From Longimicrobium sp. (GTDB taxonomy: Bacteria > Gemmatimonadota > Gemmatimonadetes > Longimicrobiales > Longimicrobiaceae), in the NCBI GenBank assembly GCA_036387335.1, contig DASVTZ010000172.1, positions 1 through 34,965 of the forward strand: 34,965 nt of DNA. The letters are read 5' to 3'. Every line of letters begins with the position of its first letter. Position 1 is the first letter of the stretch. A model generated the notes under the pieces. It was not told the DNA's origin. It was given only the letters and a program-made list of their open reading frames with translations, and searched no databases. The position numbers were made by a program, and so were the translations under genes. Shown piece after piece: positions 1 through 8,929 of this stretch.

Positions 1-36
1 CGCGCCGGGGGCTTCCCCGGCGCGCCCGCTCTTTTT
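1..36 (+). terminator. Rho-independent terminator
   Basis: A perfect 10-bp stem (1-10 with 15-24, arms CGCGCCGGGG / CCCCGGCGCG) has a GCTT loop and is followed on the plus strand by CCCGCTCTTTTT. It probably ends a gene lying left of the window. Confidence 0.65.
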
Positions 37-172
37 ACGTGACCGTAAGGCACGCTGCGCCATGCAGTTGGCGCATCTGGTGCGCACTAACGATACGGCT
101 GTTTTTTCGTGCGCTGCATTGTAATTTGGGGAAGGAATCACCCGCTCACCGGCTGAAGGAGGTAGCATTGCG

Positions 173-418
173 ATGGCTGCTCCAATGAAAGAAACCGCGG
201 ATGGAATCCTGTCCAGAGTTATGGAGGCGCTCGCGCGTGAGTTGGGCCCGTCGGGAATGATCCGGTTCCTGCAGCAGCTCAAACCAGGAAGCGGCGACTA
301 TACGGCGGAGCGGCACAAGATCCTCGACCGGATCGATCTCTCTGAAATACCCGCTCTCCTAGCGGAACTACGACGCGATGGTCGTCTGTCCGCTGTGGAG
401 GGCGACCACCGAGCCTGA
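173..418 (+). CDS. Small hypothetical protein, 81 aa
   Basis: I do not recognise a firm function. The ATG at 173 follows a strong ribosome binding site (GAAGGAGG, 155-162). The protein is mostly charged and helical, with no signal peptide or membrane segment. Its middle part, GMIRFLQQLKPGSGDYTAER (residues 29-48), looks like the conserved core of small proteins I recall from other bacteria, some of them beside toxin-antitoxin genes; that link is memory-based inference. The gene converges on the HicB-like gene, whose stop lies 48 bp away. No partner on the same strand is visible. The real start is well supported; the role is open. Confidence 0.7.
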   Translation: MAAPMKETADGILSRVMEALARELGPSGMIRFLQQLKPGSGDYTAERHKILDRIDLSEIPALLAELRRDGRLSAVEGDHRA

Positions 419-466
419 GCCGGAGCTGCTCGTGCCACTGCTCGCGCGGATCTGATCCCTAAGCGG

Positions 467-673
467 CTACCTCGACATAGGCGTTTCGTTCGAGGGCTCC
501 GGCACCGGCAGGCCGTCCAGGCGCAGATCCTCGATGTGGAACTCCACCGCTTCGTGCATGTTCGCTTCGACCTCGCCCCGCGTCGCACCGGTGCTGATGC
601 AGCCTGGCAGATCGGGCGAGTATGCGGAGAATCCAGTCTCCGTCTCTTCGACAACGATCGGATAGCGCTTCAT
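467..673 (-). CDS. HicB-like antitoxin-family protein, 68 aa
   Basis: The ATG at 673 gives a compact protein beginning MKRYPIVVEETETGFSAYSP, followed by DLPGCISTGATRGEVEANMHEAVEFHIEDL. This is the typical HicB/YpkE half-RNase-H fold pattern: Y-P-V-V-x-x-E-x-x-x-G-(F/Y)-x-A-x-x-P-D-L-P-G-C. HicB proteins neutralise the mRNA-cleaving toxin HicA. Unlike many HicB proteins it has no C-terminal DNA-binding domain; it ends in a short Pro-rich tail. A HicA gene, normally just upstream and about 60 codons long, is not found on either side, so this is an orphan or works with a distant partner. The frame is open upstream to 829, but that extension has no family similarity. The ribosome binding site is weak. 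Confidence 0.8.
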   Translation of the reverse strand: MKRYPIVVEETETGFSAYSPDLPGCISTGATRGEVEANMHEAVEFHIEDLRLDGLPVPEPSNETPMSR

Positions 674-987
674 TGCTTTGCCTGTCGGGATGCTGGTGTG
701 GCCCTCTAAGTGGCTCGGCCGCCAAGCTATTCGGCACAGTGTCTCGTGGACAAGCATAAAACACGGACATTCAGAAACCGGGTTCGCGCGGTGGTTCAGA
801 GCGCGCGCTGCGCGCTCCTTACGCCCCACGGTTACGCCGTTGCCCCACGCGGTGTCAGGAGGGCGAGCGCGTGAAGATCAGCGGGCGGAGGGCGGAAGTT
901 CGGTAGCTTTGCCTACTGTGAGGGCCGAGCGGGCGGGGTATCCTGCGGAGGAAGGTCAACCGCTTCCACCGCACGGGAGAAAGGACC
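674..987. other. Divergent intergenic region, no gene recognised
   Basis: These 314 bp separate the HicB-like gene (minus) from the DoxX gene (plus). I checked for a small hicA-type gene and saw none. The region has a GC-rich hairpin (799-805 with 811-817, GAGCGCG / CGCGCTC). I found no promoter I would defend. The open frame running through it to 1694 on the plus strand has no recognisable protein and overlaps the better-supported DoxX gene. Confidence 0.5.
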
Positions 988-1533
988 ATGAACGCACTCC
1001 GCTCTCGCATCGCGCACGCCGCGCGCTGGCTCTTCGCCAGCCGACTGGCATCGCCGCTCTGGCTGGGGGTGCGCATCTATCTGGGGTCGGTGTGGCTCCA
1101 ATTCGGGGTCGCCAAGGTCCGTGGAGGGTGGCTCACCGGCAATCCGCTCCATGGGCTGCTGGACGCGGTCGCACGCGGGCAGACGCCGGCACCCTTTGCC
1201 GCGTACCGCCACATCGCGCAGGCGCTGATCGACTCCGGCGCGGACCGCATTCTCTCCGCCGCCATTCCGCTTACGGAGCTGCTGGTGGCCGCCGCGTTCT
1301 TCAGCGGGCTCCTGCTGGTTCCCGCAGCCGTCGGCGCCGTGCTCCTCAACCTCAACCTGATCCTCTCCGGCATCGCGACCTGGCAGTTCGACGGGCGCAT
1401 CATCCTGCTCCAGCTCCTCCTGCTGGTGGCATGGCGGGTGGCGGGATACCTGGGGCTCGGGCAGGTCGTCGCCGCGAGGGCACCGCGGCGGGTGCGGCGG
1501 AGGTCGTTGCTTCTAGGGTATCAGCCAGCATGA
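988..1533 (+). CDS. DoxX/DoxD-family membrane protein, 181 aa
   Basis: The ATG at 988 follows a purine-rich site (GGGAGAAAGGA). The protein has an N-terminal hydrophobic stretch with the DoxX-type pattern LxxRIYLGSVWLQFGVAK (about residues 26-43), then LSAAIPLTELLVAAAFFSGLLLVP and AVGAVLLNLNLILSGIA, ending in a basic tail. Four membrane helices are likely. The family includes the small subunit of archaeal thiosulfate:quinone oxidoreductase (DoxD) and many bacterial proteins of unproven role in respiratory or redox processes. No large-subunit partner is nearby, so a thiosulfate oxidase role is not supported. It appears to be a single-gene unit ending at the hairpin at 1541. Confidence 0.8.
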   Translation: MNALRSRIAHAARWLFASRLASPLWLGVRIYLGSVWLQFGVAKVRGGWLTGNPLHGLLDAVARGQTPAPFAAYRHIAQALIDSGADRILSAAIPLTELLVAAAFFSGLLLVPAAVGAVLLNLNLILSGIATWQFDGRIILLQLLLLVAWRVAGYLGLGQVVAARAPRRVRRRSLLLGYQPA

Positions 1534-1540
1534 AAGCAGG

Positions 1541-1570
1541 GGTCCGGCGCACGAGCGCCGGACCTCTGTA
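1541..1570 (+). terminator. Hairpin terminator after the DoxX gene
   Basis: A perfect 10-bp stem (GGTCCGGCGC 1541-1550, GCGCCGGACC 1555-1564) with an ACGA loop begins 7 bp after the stop codon and is followed by TCTGTATT. The T-run is weak, so this is a probable rather than certain terminator. Confidence 0.6.
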
Positions 1571-1759
1571 TTCCGCCTCCGAACGAGCGAAGGGCCCCGG
1601 CTTACAGCCAGAGCCCAGCGCCAACCGGGGTTTCCCAGTCCATTTGTCCAGCCAATCTAAGACCGCTCGAACCTTCGTCAATCTACTTACCTAGCGCGAG
1701 CGCCGAAGCGGCCACCCCACCAGCAAGAAGACTTCGCCATGCTGAGTGAGGACGACAAC

Positions 1760-1783
1760 CGCACTTACGCACTCACGCACTCA
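1760..1783. repeat. Octamer tandem repeat at the gdh stop codon
   Basis: Three 8-bp units, CGCACTTA, CGCACTCA, CGCACTCA. The last unit contains the stop codon of the glutamate dehydrogenase gene (1781-1783). Read on the gene's strand, the array starts at TGA and continues as GTGCGTGA-type units. The same octamer family occurs at 19979-20010, 29822-29845 and 30084-30107. Confidence 0.85.
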
Positions 1784-4700
1784 CCCTCCCGGCGCCACCG
1801 CCGTCAGCAGCCGCACGGCGAGTGCGTGGGCCGACAGCGGCGAGTCGGGCCGCAGCTCGGCGAGGAGCTCGCGGAGGGCGGCCATCTCGCGGCCCCGCTC
1901 CTCCTCCAGCGCGGCGAGTGCGGCGGCGGGAGAGGCCCCGTCGGCGCGCGCCTGCGTTTCGGCGACCAGGCGGCGTTGCGCGGCGGCGACGTCGTCGGCC
2001 AGGGCCTGGGCGTGGCGGCGGTCCCAGGGGTCGTCGCCGGCGGCGGTGCGCAGGCTCTCGCGCAGGCGCGCGGTGCCGACGCGCTCCGAGACCAGGTAGT
2101 AGGCCTCGGCGGTGCGCAGCGTCTCCGTGCCCGCGGCGCGGGCGGCGGCGACGATCTCCAGGAGCTGCGGGAGGAAGCGCAGCGTGATGAGCCGCTCCGC
2201 CATCGTGCGATCGACTCCCAGGTCCTGCAGCTCGCCCAGGCGCGAGAGGAAGAGGCTCCGGTCCTCGCCCGCCACGAAGCGCGCAAAGGAACCTCGCAGC
2301 GTCGCCAGCCCCGCGCGCCCCTCGTCGATCAGGGCGGGGGTGGGCGTGTCCGGCGCGGTGTTGGCGAGGACCCAGTGCGTGGTCGCCTCCAGCACGCGCG
2401 CCAGGCCGCTGAGCCAGCGGTACACCGTCTCCGAAGGGAAGCGCCCTTCCAGCGTCGCGAGGTCGGTGCGGATCTCCGGCGCGCCGGCGATGCGCGACGC
2501 GACCAGCCATGCGCGCACCACCCGCGGGATCTCCACCCCCGAGTCGCGCGAGACGCGGTGGAGGAACGAGGAGCCCATCAGGTTCCCCAGGTCGTTCACC
2601 AGCTCCGTCGCCACGATCTCGCGGCGGAGCTGGTGGGCGTGCACCAGCGACTCCCCCGCGGCTTCCACGGCGGCCGGCGGGAAGTAGTGGACGAGGTAGC
2701 TGTCCATCGCCGGATCGTCCAGGACGTCGCTCTCCAGGAGCTGCGCCTTGGCGTACAGCTTGGAGTGCGCCAGCAGCACGCTCAGCGTGGGACGCGTGAG
2801 CCCCAGCCCCTCGCGCGCCCGCTCGCGGATCTCCTCCGGCGCGGGAATCCCCTCCTGCTCGCGGTCGAGGCGGCGGTCGCGCTCGAGCTGGCCGATCAGC
2901 GCCGCGAAGTCGTCCAGCGCATCCTTTGAGCGCGTCTGGTCCAGCGACACGGCGAGCGACTGGCCGATGTTGTTGCGCAGCACCAGCTCGCTCACCTGGT
3001 CCGTCATGGAAGCGAGGAGCTCGTTGCGGCCTTCCAACGTCAGCCCGCCTCCTTCGACCACGCGGTTGAGGAGGATCTTGAGGTTGACCTCGTGGTCGCT
3101 CATGTCCACGCCGGCCGAGTTGTCCAGCGCGTCGGTGTTGAGCCGCACCCCCTTGAGTGCGGCCGAGATGCGCGCGCGCTGCGTGAAGCCGAGGTTGCCG
3201 CCCTCTCCCACCACCTGGCAGCGGAGCTCCTGCGCGTCCACCCGCACCGGATCGTTGGTGGTGTCGCCCGCGTCGGCGTGGGTCTCCTCGGCGTCCTTGA
3301 CGTAGGTGCCGATGCCGCCGTTCCACAGCAGCTCCACGGGCGCGGTGAGCACCGCGCGCACGAGGCCTTCGCCGTCCAGCCGATCCACGCTCTCGGGGAT
3401 GCCGAGCGCACGCCGGGCTTCGGGGGTCAGCACGACCTCCTTGGAGGCGCGCGGAACGAGCATGGCGCCCGGCGACCAGAGGGCGCGGTCGTAGTCCTCC
3501 CACGACGAGCGCGGCAGGGCGAACATCCGCTTCCGCTCCGCGAACGACGCCGCCGGATCGGGGCTGGGGTCGATGAAGACGTGGCGGTGGTCGAAGGCGG
3601 CCAGCAGGCGGATCTGCTCGGAAAGGAGCATTCCGTTGCCGAAGACGTCGCCGCTCATGTCGCCCACCCCGGCCACGGTGAAGGGCGTGCGCTGGATGTC
3701 CTTGCCCATCTCGCGGAAGTGGCGCTTGACGCACTCCCACGCGCCGCGGGCGGTGATCCCCTCGCGCTTGTGGTCGTAGCCGTGGCTCCCGCCGCTGGCG
3801 AAGGCGTCGCCCAGCCAGAAGCCGTACTCCGCCGCCACCGCGTTTGCCGTGTCCGAAAGGTGCGCCGTGCCCTTGTCCGCGGCCACCACCAGGTACGGGT
3901 CGTCGCCGTCGTGGCGCACCACGTCCTGGGGCGGCACCACCTTCCCCTCGACGATGTTGTCGGTGAGGTCCAGCAGGCCGCGCATCAGCGTCATGTACTG
4001 CTGGCGCGCCTCCTCCATCTGCGCATCGCGCTCGGTGAAAACGCGCTTGGTGATGAAGCCGCCCTTGGAGCCGCTGGGGACGATGGTGGCGTTCTTGACC
4101 ACCTGCGTCAGCACCAGCCCCAGCACTTCGGTGCGGAAGTCGTCCGGCCGGTCGCTCCAGCGGATGCCGCCGCGCGACACGGATGCGCCGCGCAGGTGCA
4201 CCCCCTCCATGCGCGACGAGTGCACGTAGATCTCGTAGAGGAGCCGGCTCTTCTTCAGCTCCTCGACGTCCGCGTTGCGCACCTTGATGGAGACGTACGG
4301 CACGCCGCCGCTGCGCCCCGTGGGGGTGGCCGCGCCGTGGCGGAAGTAGTTGGTGCGGACGGTGGCGTCGATCAGGTTCATCAGCCGCCGCAGCGCGCGG
4401 TCGTCCGCCAGCGAGGTGACCCCCTCCAGCTCGCGGACCAGCTCGCCGTGGATGGTCTCCTGCGCCTCGTCGCGGCCGGTGCGGGCGGGGTCGAAGCGCG
4501 TCTCGAAGGCATCCACCAGCAGGCGGGCGATGCGCGGATGCGCGGAGAGGGCGCGCACCGGCGCCAGCCGCGAGGGCACCGCGCCGATCTGCGACGCGTA
4601 ATTGGCGTAGGTGCGCAGCACGTCCGCCTGGCGCCAGCGCAGGCCGGCGCGCAGGATCAGCGCATTGAAGGGATCGCGCGGCGCGTCGCCGGCGCGGGCG

Positions 4701-6637
4701 GCGAGGAGGCACTCCGCCAGCGCGGGGGCCAGGTCGTCGGGGATCGGCTCGCCGTCGCGCGTCTGCACGTTGAAGGAGTAGACGCGCAGCGTGGGCTCGC
4801 CGGGGTGCAGGAGCTCAAAGGTGTCCACTTCCAGCACGCGCACCCCAGTGTCTTCCAGGATGGGCATGAAGTCGGAAAGGACGAGCCGCTCGTCCTGCAG
4901 GTACAGCTTGAGGACGGTGGCGCCGGGGCTCACCGTCTCTCCTTCCACCGGCTGACGGATGGCGAGGCCCACCGTCTCGCCGCGGGCGCGCATCCCCTCC
5001 AGCTCCATCACGTCGTGCACCGCCGCCGCGGGAATGCTGGCGGCGCGATACTCCTCGCCGAAGCGGGCCGCGTAGGCCGTGGCCAGCCGCCGCGCCTCGC
5101 CGGGCTCCACCACACCCGCGAGCGACTCCTCCAGCCGATCCGCCCAGGTGCGCAGCAGGACGTTCAGATCGCGCTCCAGCTGCCGCTCGGTCGGCGCTTC
5201 CACCGGCGCGGCATCGGCGTGCAGCGAGAGGTAGATGTGGAGGCGCGCCTGGTCGCCCGAGGAGAAGGCGACGTGGTGCGAGCGCACCGTGCCTCCCAGC
5301 CGCTCCGAAAGGAGCGTTCCGATCTGCGCGCGCATGTCGGCGCTGTAGCGGCCGCGGGGGAGGATCACCATGGCGGCGACCTCGGTGCGCAGCGGATCGG
5401 GACGCAGCACGACGCGCACTTCGTTGCTGAAGAGCTGCCCGAGGACCGCGTTGACCTCGTCGTGGAGCTGCTCGGCCGATGCCTGGAAGAGCTCTTCCTT
5501 GGGCATCGACGCCACGATGGAGATGATCTCCTTGTAGTCGTGCGAGCCGGGGCGCGTGCCGCTCGCCTCCAGGATGCGGCGCAGCTTCAACCGCAGCACG
5601 GGGACCTCGGAAGGGCTCTGCGAGTACGCCTGCGAGGTGAAGAGCCCCAGGAAGCGCCACTCGCCCACGATCTTCCCCGCGTCGTCCAGCTTCTTCACGC
5701 CGATGTAGTCCATCCGCGCGCGGCGGTGCACCGTGCTCTCGCGGTTGGCCTTGCTCACCACCAGCAGCGGCCCGCCCACCACGCGCGCGCGCAACTCGTC
5801 GGAGAGCTCTGCCAGCGGCCTGGGCGCGGCGTACGCGGACGACTCCGAGTCGGCCAGGATGCCGAGCCCGGAGCCGGCGTCCACGGAGAGGCGCTCGTCG
5901 TGCACATCGTAGCCGCGGAAGCCGAGGAAGACGAAGTTGCCCTCGCGGATCCAGCGCAGGAAGTCCACGTACTCGCGGTACTCGTCCGTGTGCTCGCCGT
6001 CGCGCGCGGCGTAGCCCTCCACGGCGGCCGTGGCCGCGTCCACCGCCGACAGCATGGCGTTGAAGTCGCGCGTGGCCTTCACCACGTCGGTCAGGCGGCG
6101 TGCGACCTCGTCGCGGATCTCGGCGCGCCGCTCCGGACGCGCCACGTGCGGGACCTCGCAGTGCACCAGCGCCTCCAGCGAACCGGGCCCGCCGCCCGCG
6201 CCCGCCCCCACCGCCACGATCGCCCCGGCGCCGTCGCGCTCCACGCGCAGCACGGGGTAGATGTAGTGCAGGATGGGGATGTTCTCCGCGTTGAGGTACT
6301 CGCGGATGGTGTCCACGATGAACGGCCTGTCCCCCACCTCCGCGCGGATGGCGGTGACGGGAGCGGGCCACCCCTCCTCGCCAGGATCGACCAGCTCGAC
6401 GTTCACCTGGTCGGGCCGCGAGCGGAGGAGGAACTCCCAGGCGCCCACGGTCATCGCTGCCAGCTCTTCAGGCGAGCGCTCTTCGGCGATGGAGCGCGGC
6501 ACCTTGGCGAAGAAGAGGCGCGCGAAGTCGCACAGCACGCCCCTGTCGGCGCGCTGCAGGTTGCCGAGGTGGGCGCAGAGGCCGTCCACGGTGACTGCCG
6601 GGGCGGCGCCCGTGGCCGCCGGATTCGTCGTGCTCAT
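1781..6637 (-). CDS. gdhB: NAD-specific glutamate dehydrogenase, large (180-kDa) type
   Basis: It interconverts L-glutamate and 2-oxoglutarate plus ammonia using NAD, mainly for glutamate breakdown in the cytoplasm. From the ATG at 6637 it is 1618 aa, matching the usual 1600-1650 aa of the class. The N-terminal half (to about residue 700) corresponds to the ACT/PAS-type regulatory part; it holds VGDRPFIVDTIREYL and the conserved GNFVFLGFRGYD. The catalytic region contains GGIRWSDRPDDFRTEVLGLV (about 820-840) and VPSGSKGGF with the likely substrate-binding lysine (about 855). GVGDMSGDVFGNGML and LWNGGIGTYVK are further family signatures. A TTG at 6727 could add 30 residues, but they look non-conserved. 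It is transcribed alone and divergent from the lipoprotein operon. Function is confident; the exact start less so. Confidence 0.95.
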   Translation of the reverse strand: MSTTNPAATGAAPAVTVDGLCAHLGNLQRADRGVLCDFARLFFAKVPRSIAEERSPEELAAMTVGAWEFLLRSRPDQVNVELVDPGEEGWPAPVTAIRAEVGDRPFIVDTIREYLNAENIPILHYIYPVLRVERDGAGAIVAVGAGAGGGPGSLEALVHCEVPHVARPERRAEIRDEVARRLTDVVKATRDFNAMLSAVDAATAAVEGYAARDGEHTDEYREYVDFLRWIREGNFVFLGFRGYDVHDERLSVDAGSGLGILADSESSAYAAPRPLAELSDELRARVVGGPLLVVSKANRESTVHRRARMDYIGVKKLDDAGKIVGEWRFLGLFTSQAYSQSPSEVPVLRLKLRRILEASGTRPGSHDYKEIISIVASMPKEELFQASAEQLHDEVNAVLGQLFSNEVRVVLRPDPLRTEVAAMVILPRGRYSADMRAQIGTLLSERLGGTVRSHHVAFSSGDQARLHIYLSLHADAAPVEAPTERQLERDLNVLLRTWADRLEESLAGVVEPGEARRLATAYAARFGEEYRAASIPAAAVHDVMELEGMRARGETVGLAIRQPVEGETVSPGATVLKLYLQDERLVLSDFMPILEDTGVRVLEVDTFELLHPGEPTLRVYSFNVQTRDGEPIPDDLAPALAECLLAARAGDAPRDPFNALILRAGLRWRQADVLRTYANYASQIGAVPSRLAPVRALSAHPRIARLLVDAFETRFDPARTGRDEAQETIHGELVRELEGVTSLADDRALRRLMNLIDATVRTNYFRHGAATPTGRSGGVPYVSIKVRNADVEELKKSRLLYEIYVHSSRMEGVHLRGASVSRGGIRWSDRPDDFRTEVLGLVLTQVVKNATIVPSGSKGGFITKRVFTERDAQMEEARQQYMTLMRGLLDLTDNIVEGKVVPPQDVVRHDGDDPYLVVAADKGTAHLSDTANAVAAEYGFWLGDAFASGGSHGYDHKREGITARGAWECVKRHFREMGKDIQRTPFTVAGVGDMSGDVFGNGMLLSEQIRLLAAFDHRHVFIDPSPDPAASFAERKRMFALPRSSWEDYDRALWSPGAMLVPRASKEVVLTPEARRALGIPESVDRLDGEGLVRAVLTAPVELLWNGGIGTYVKDAEETHADAGDTTNDPVRVDAQELRCQVVGEGGNLGFTQRARISAALKGVRLNTDALDNSAGVDMSDHEVNLKILLNRVVEGGGLTLEGRNELLASMTDQVSELVLRNNIGQSLAVSLDQTRSKDALDDFAALIGQLERDRRLDREQEGIPAPEEIRERAREGLGLTRPTLSVLLAHSKLYAKAQLLESDVLDDPAMDSYLVHYFPPAAVEAAGESLVHAHQLRREIVATELVNDLGNLMGSSFLHRVSRDSGVEIPRVVRAWLVASRIAGAPEIRTDLATLEGRFPSETVYRWLSGLARVLEATTHWVLANTAPDTPTPALIDEGRAGLATLRGSFARFVAGEDRSLFLSRLGELQDLGVDRTMAERLITLRFLPQLLEIVAAARAAGTETLRTAEAYYLVSERVGTARLRESLRTAAGDDPWDRRHAQALADDVAAAQRRLVAETQARADGASPAAALAALEEERGREMAALRELLAELRPDSPLSAHALAVRLLTAVAPGG

Positions 6638-6942
6638 GCAGGCTTCGGTTCTCGGGTACGTCGGTTCCTTCCATCGGGCGGCCAATGTAGTGGGTTGGGC
6701 GGGCTTTGGCACGGCTGCGGCACACAACCGCCGCAGCCCACCCTAAGGGAGACATTCTATTCAAGTCGGAGCTTGCGCGCTGAAGAAAGTGTGTATAAGC
6801 TTGTTTCGTCCGGCCGAGGAGTTTGCTGCGCGACGCGATAAATAGATTTCCCGTCTACTTGTGTGCGAACCGCCCGGTGCCTTGCGCTGTGCCTCCCTAG
6901 CCGCCCTTCCCGCGGTTCCCCGTACCACCCCCAGGAGTTGTA
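6638..6942. promoter_or_regulatory. Divergent promoter region between gdh and lipoprotein operon
   Basis: These 305 bp hold no convincing gene and must carry promoters for both directions. It is locally AT-richer than its surroundings (about 6750-6860). On the plus strand, TTGCGC (6773-6778) and TATAAG (6794-6799) are a possible -35/-10 pair with a short 15-bp spacer. On the minus strand TAGAAT (6754-6759) could be a -10. Both are weak guesses. CCCTAAGGG (6741-6749) is a small palindrome. Confidence 0.4.
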
Positions 6943-8295
<1,353 letters not shown>

Positions 8296-8308
8296 CGGAG
8301 GGTACGTG

Positions 8309-8812
8309 ATGGAACTTCGATGCAGCGGCACTCGTGCATCGGTGGATGGGACCGGCAGCCGCCCCGCGCGGCTGCCGCTCCGGCTCGCGGGATGGGCCGC
8401 GGCGGCGCTGGCGCTCGCCGCCTGTGGCGAAGGGCTCCTCGGCCCGCGTCCGTCCGAAACGGGGCTGGCCAGAGAGCGCGTGGTGGTCCGCACCGCGGAG
8501 CCCCTCCCCGGTATCCCGGTTCGCGAGTACCTCCTGGACAGGCTCCGCTACCTGGATGCTCGCGATCCTCATAACGTCAACCGCATCATCCGCGGCCAGG
8601 CCGACCTCCCCTGGCCGCGCCTCGACTCGCTGGGAGTCGCCGTCGGTGACACACTGGTGGTCTCCACCCGCTTCGAGCGCTCCGACCGTGTCTACGGTCT
8701 GAACGTGACGATCCCCGATTGGCCGGGGCACGGTGCGCGCTCGTATCTCGTCGGCACCCATACCATCACCGAAGTGGAAAAGGCCGGAAGGCGGACCGCC
8801 GCCGGCGAGTGA
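8309..8812 (+). CDS. Small lipoprotein, function unknown, 167 aa
   Basis: I do not recognise the family. The GGAGGG at 8297-8302 sits 6 bp before the ATG at 8309; a GTG at 8306 directly before it is too close to that site. After an unusually long, basic N-region comes a hydrophobic segment and the lipobox LAA-C39. The mature part has about 130 residues with no Cys or membrane segment and looks beta-rich (GDTLVVSTRFERSDRVYGLN). It lies 13 bp after the previous lipoprotein gene and is very likely co-translated with it. The two may form a complex at the same membrane. A protective role towards the first protein is conceivable but unsupported. Confidence 0.8.
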   Translation: MELRCSGTRASVDGTGSRPARLPLRLAGWAAAALALAACGEGLLGPRPSETGLARERVVVRTAEPLPGIPVREYLLDRLRYLDARDPHNVNRIIRGQADLPWPRLDSLGVAVGDTLVVSTRFERSDRVYGLNVTIPDWPGHGARSYLVGTHTITEVEKAGRRTAAGE

Positions 8813-8828
8813 CCCTCCGGGAGAACGT

Positions 8829-8866
8829 CACAGAGGCACAGAGAAAGCTCTCTCCGTGCCTCTGTG
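8829..8866. terminator. Long hairpin between convergent genes
   Basis: CACAGAGGCAC (8829-8839) pairs perfectly with GTGCCTCTGTG (8856-8866), and the inner GAGA/TCTC can extend the stem. It lies 16 bp after the lipoprotein operon and before the end of the TonB receptor gene, so it could terminate both. Its built-up sequence resembles the larger hairpin at 26726-26780. Confidence 0.55.
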
Positions 8867-8929
8867 CGTCTCCCGCGAGCCGCTCTACGCGGCCGCCGGG
8901 CCTCCGCGTGAGACTCGTTGTTCAGGCGC

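Noticed and set aside
678-1694. 338-codon plus-strand frame
   Set aside because: Overlaps the better-supported DoxX gene in another frame; Arg/Ala-rich with no recognisable domain.
3092-6841. 1249-codon plus-strand frame opposite the glutamate dehydrogenase gene
   Set aside because: Rich in His, Arg, Val and Gly with no domain; it mirrors the codon bias of the real minus-strand gene.
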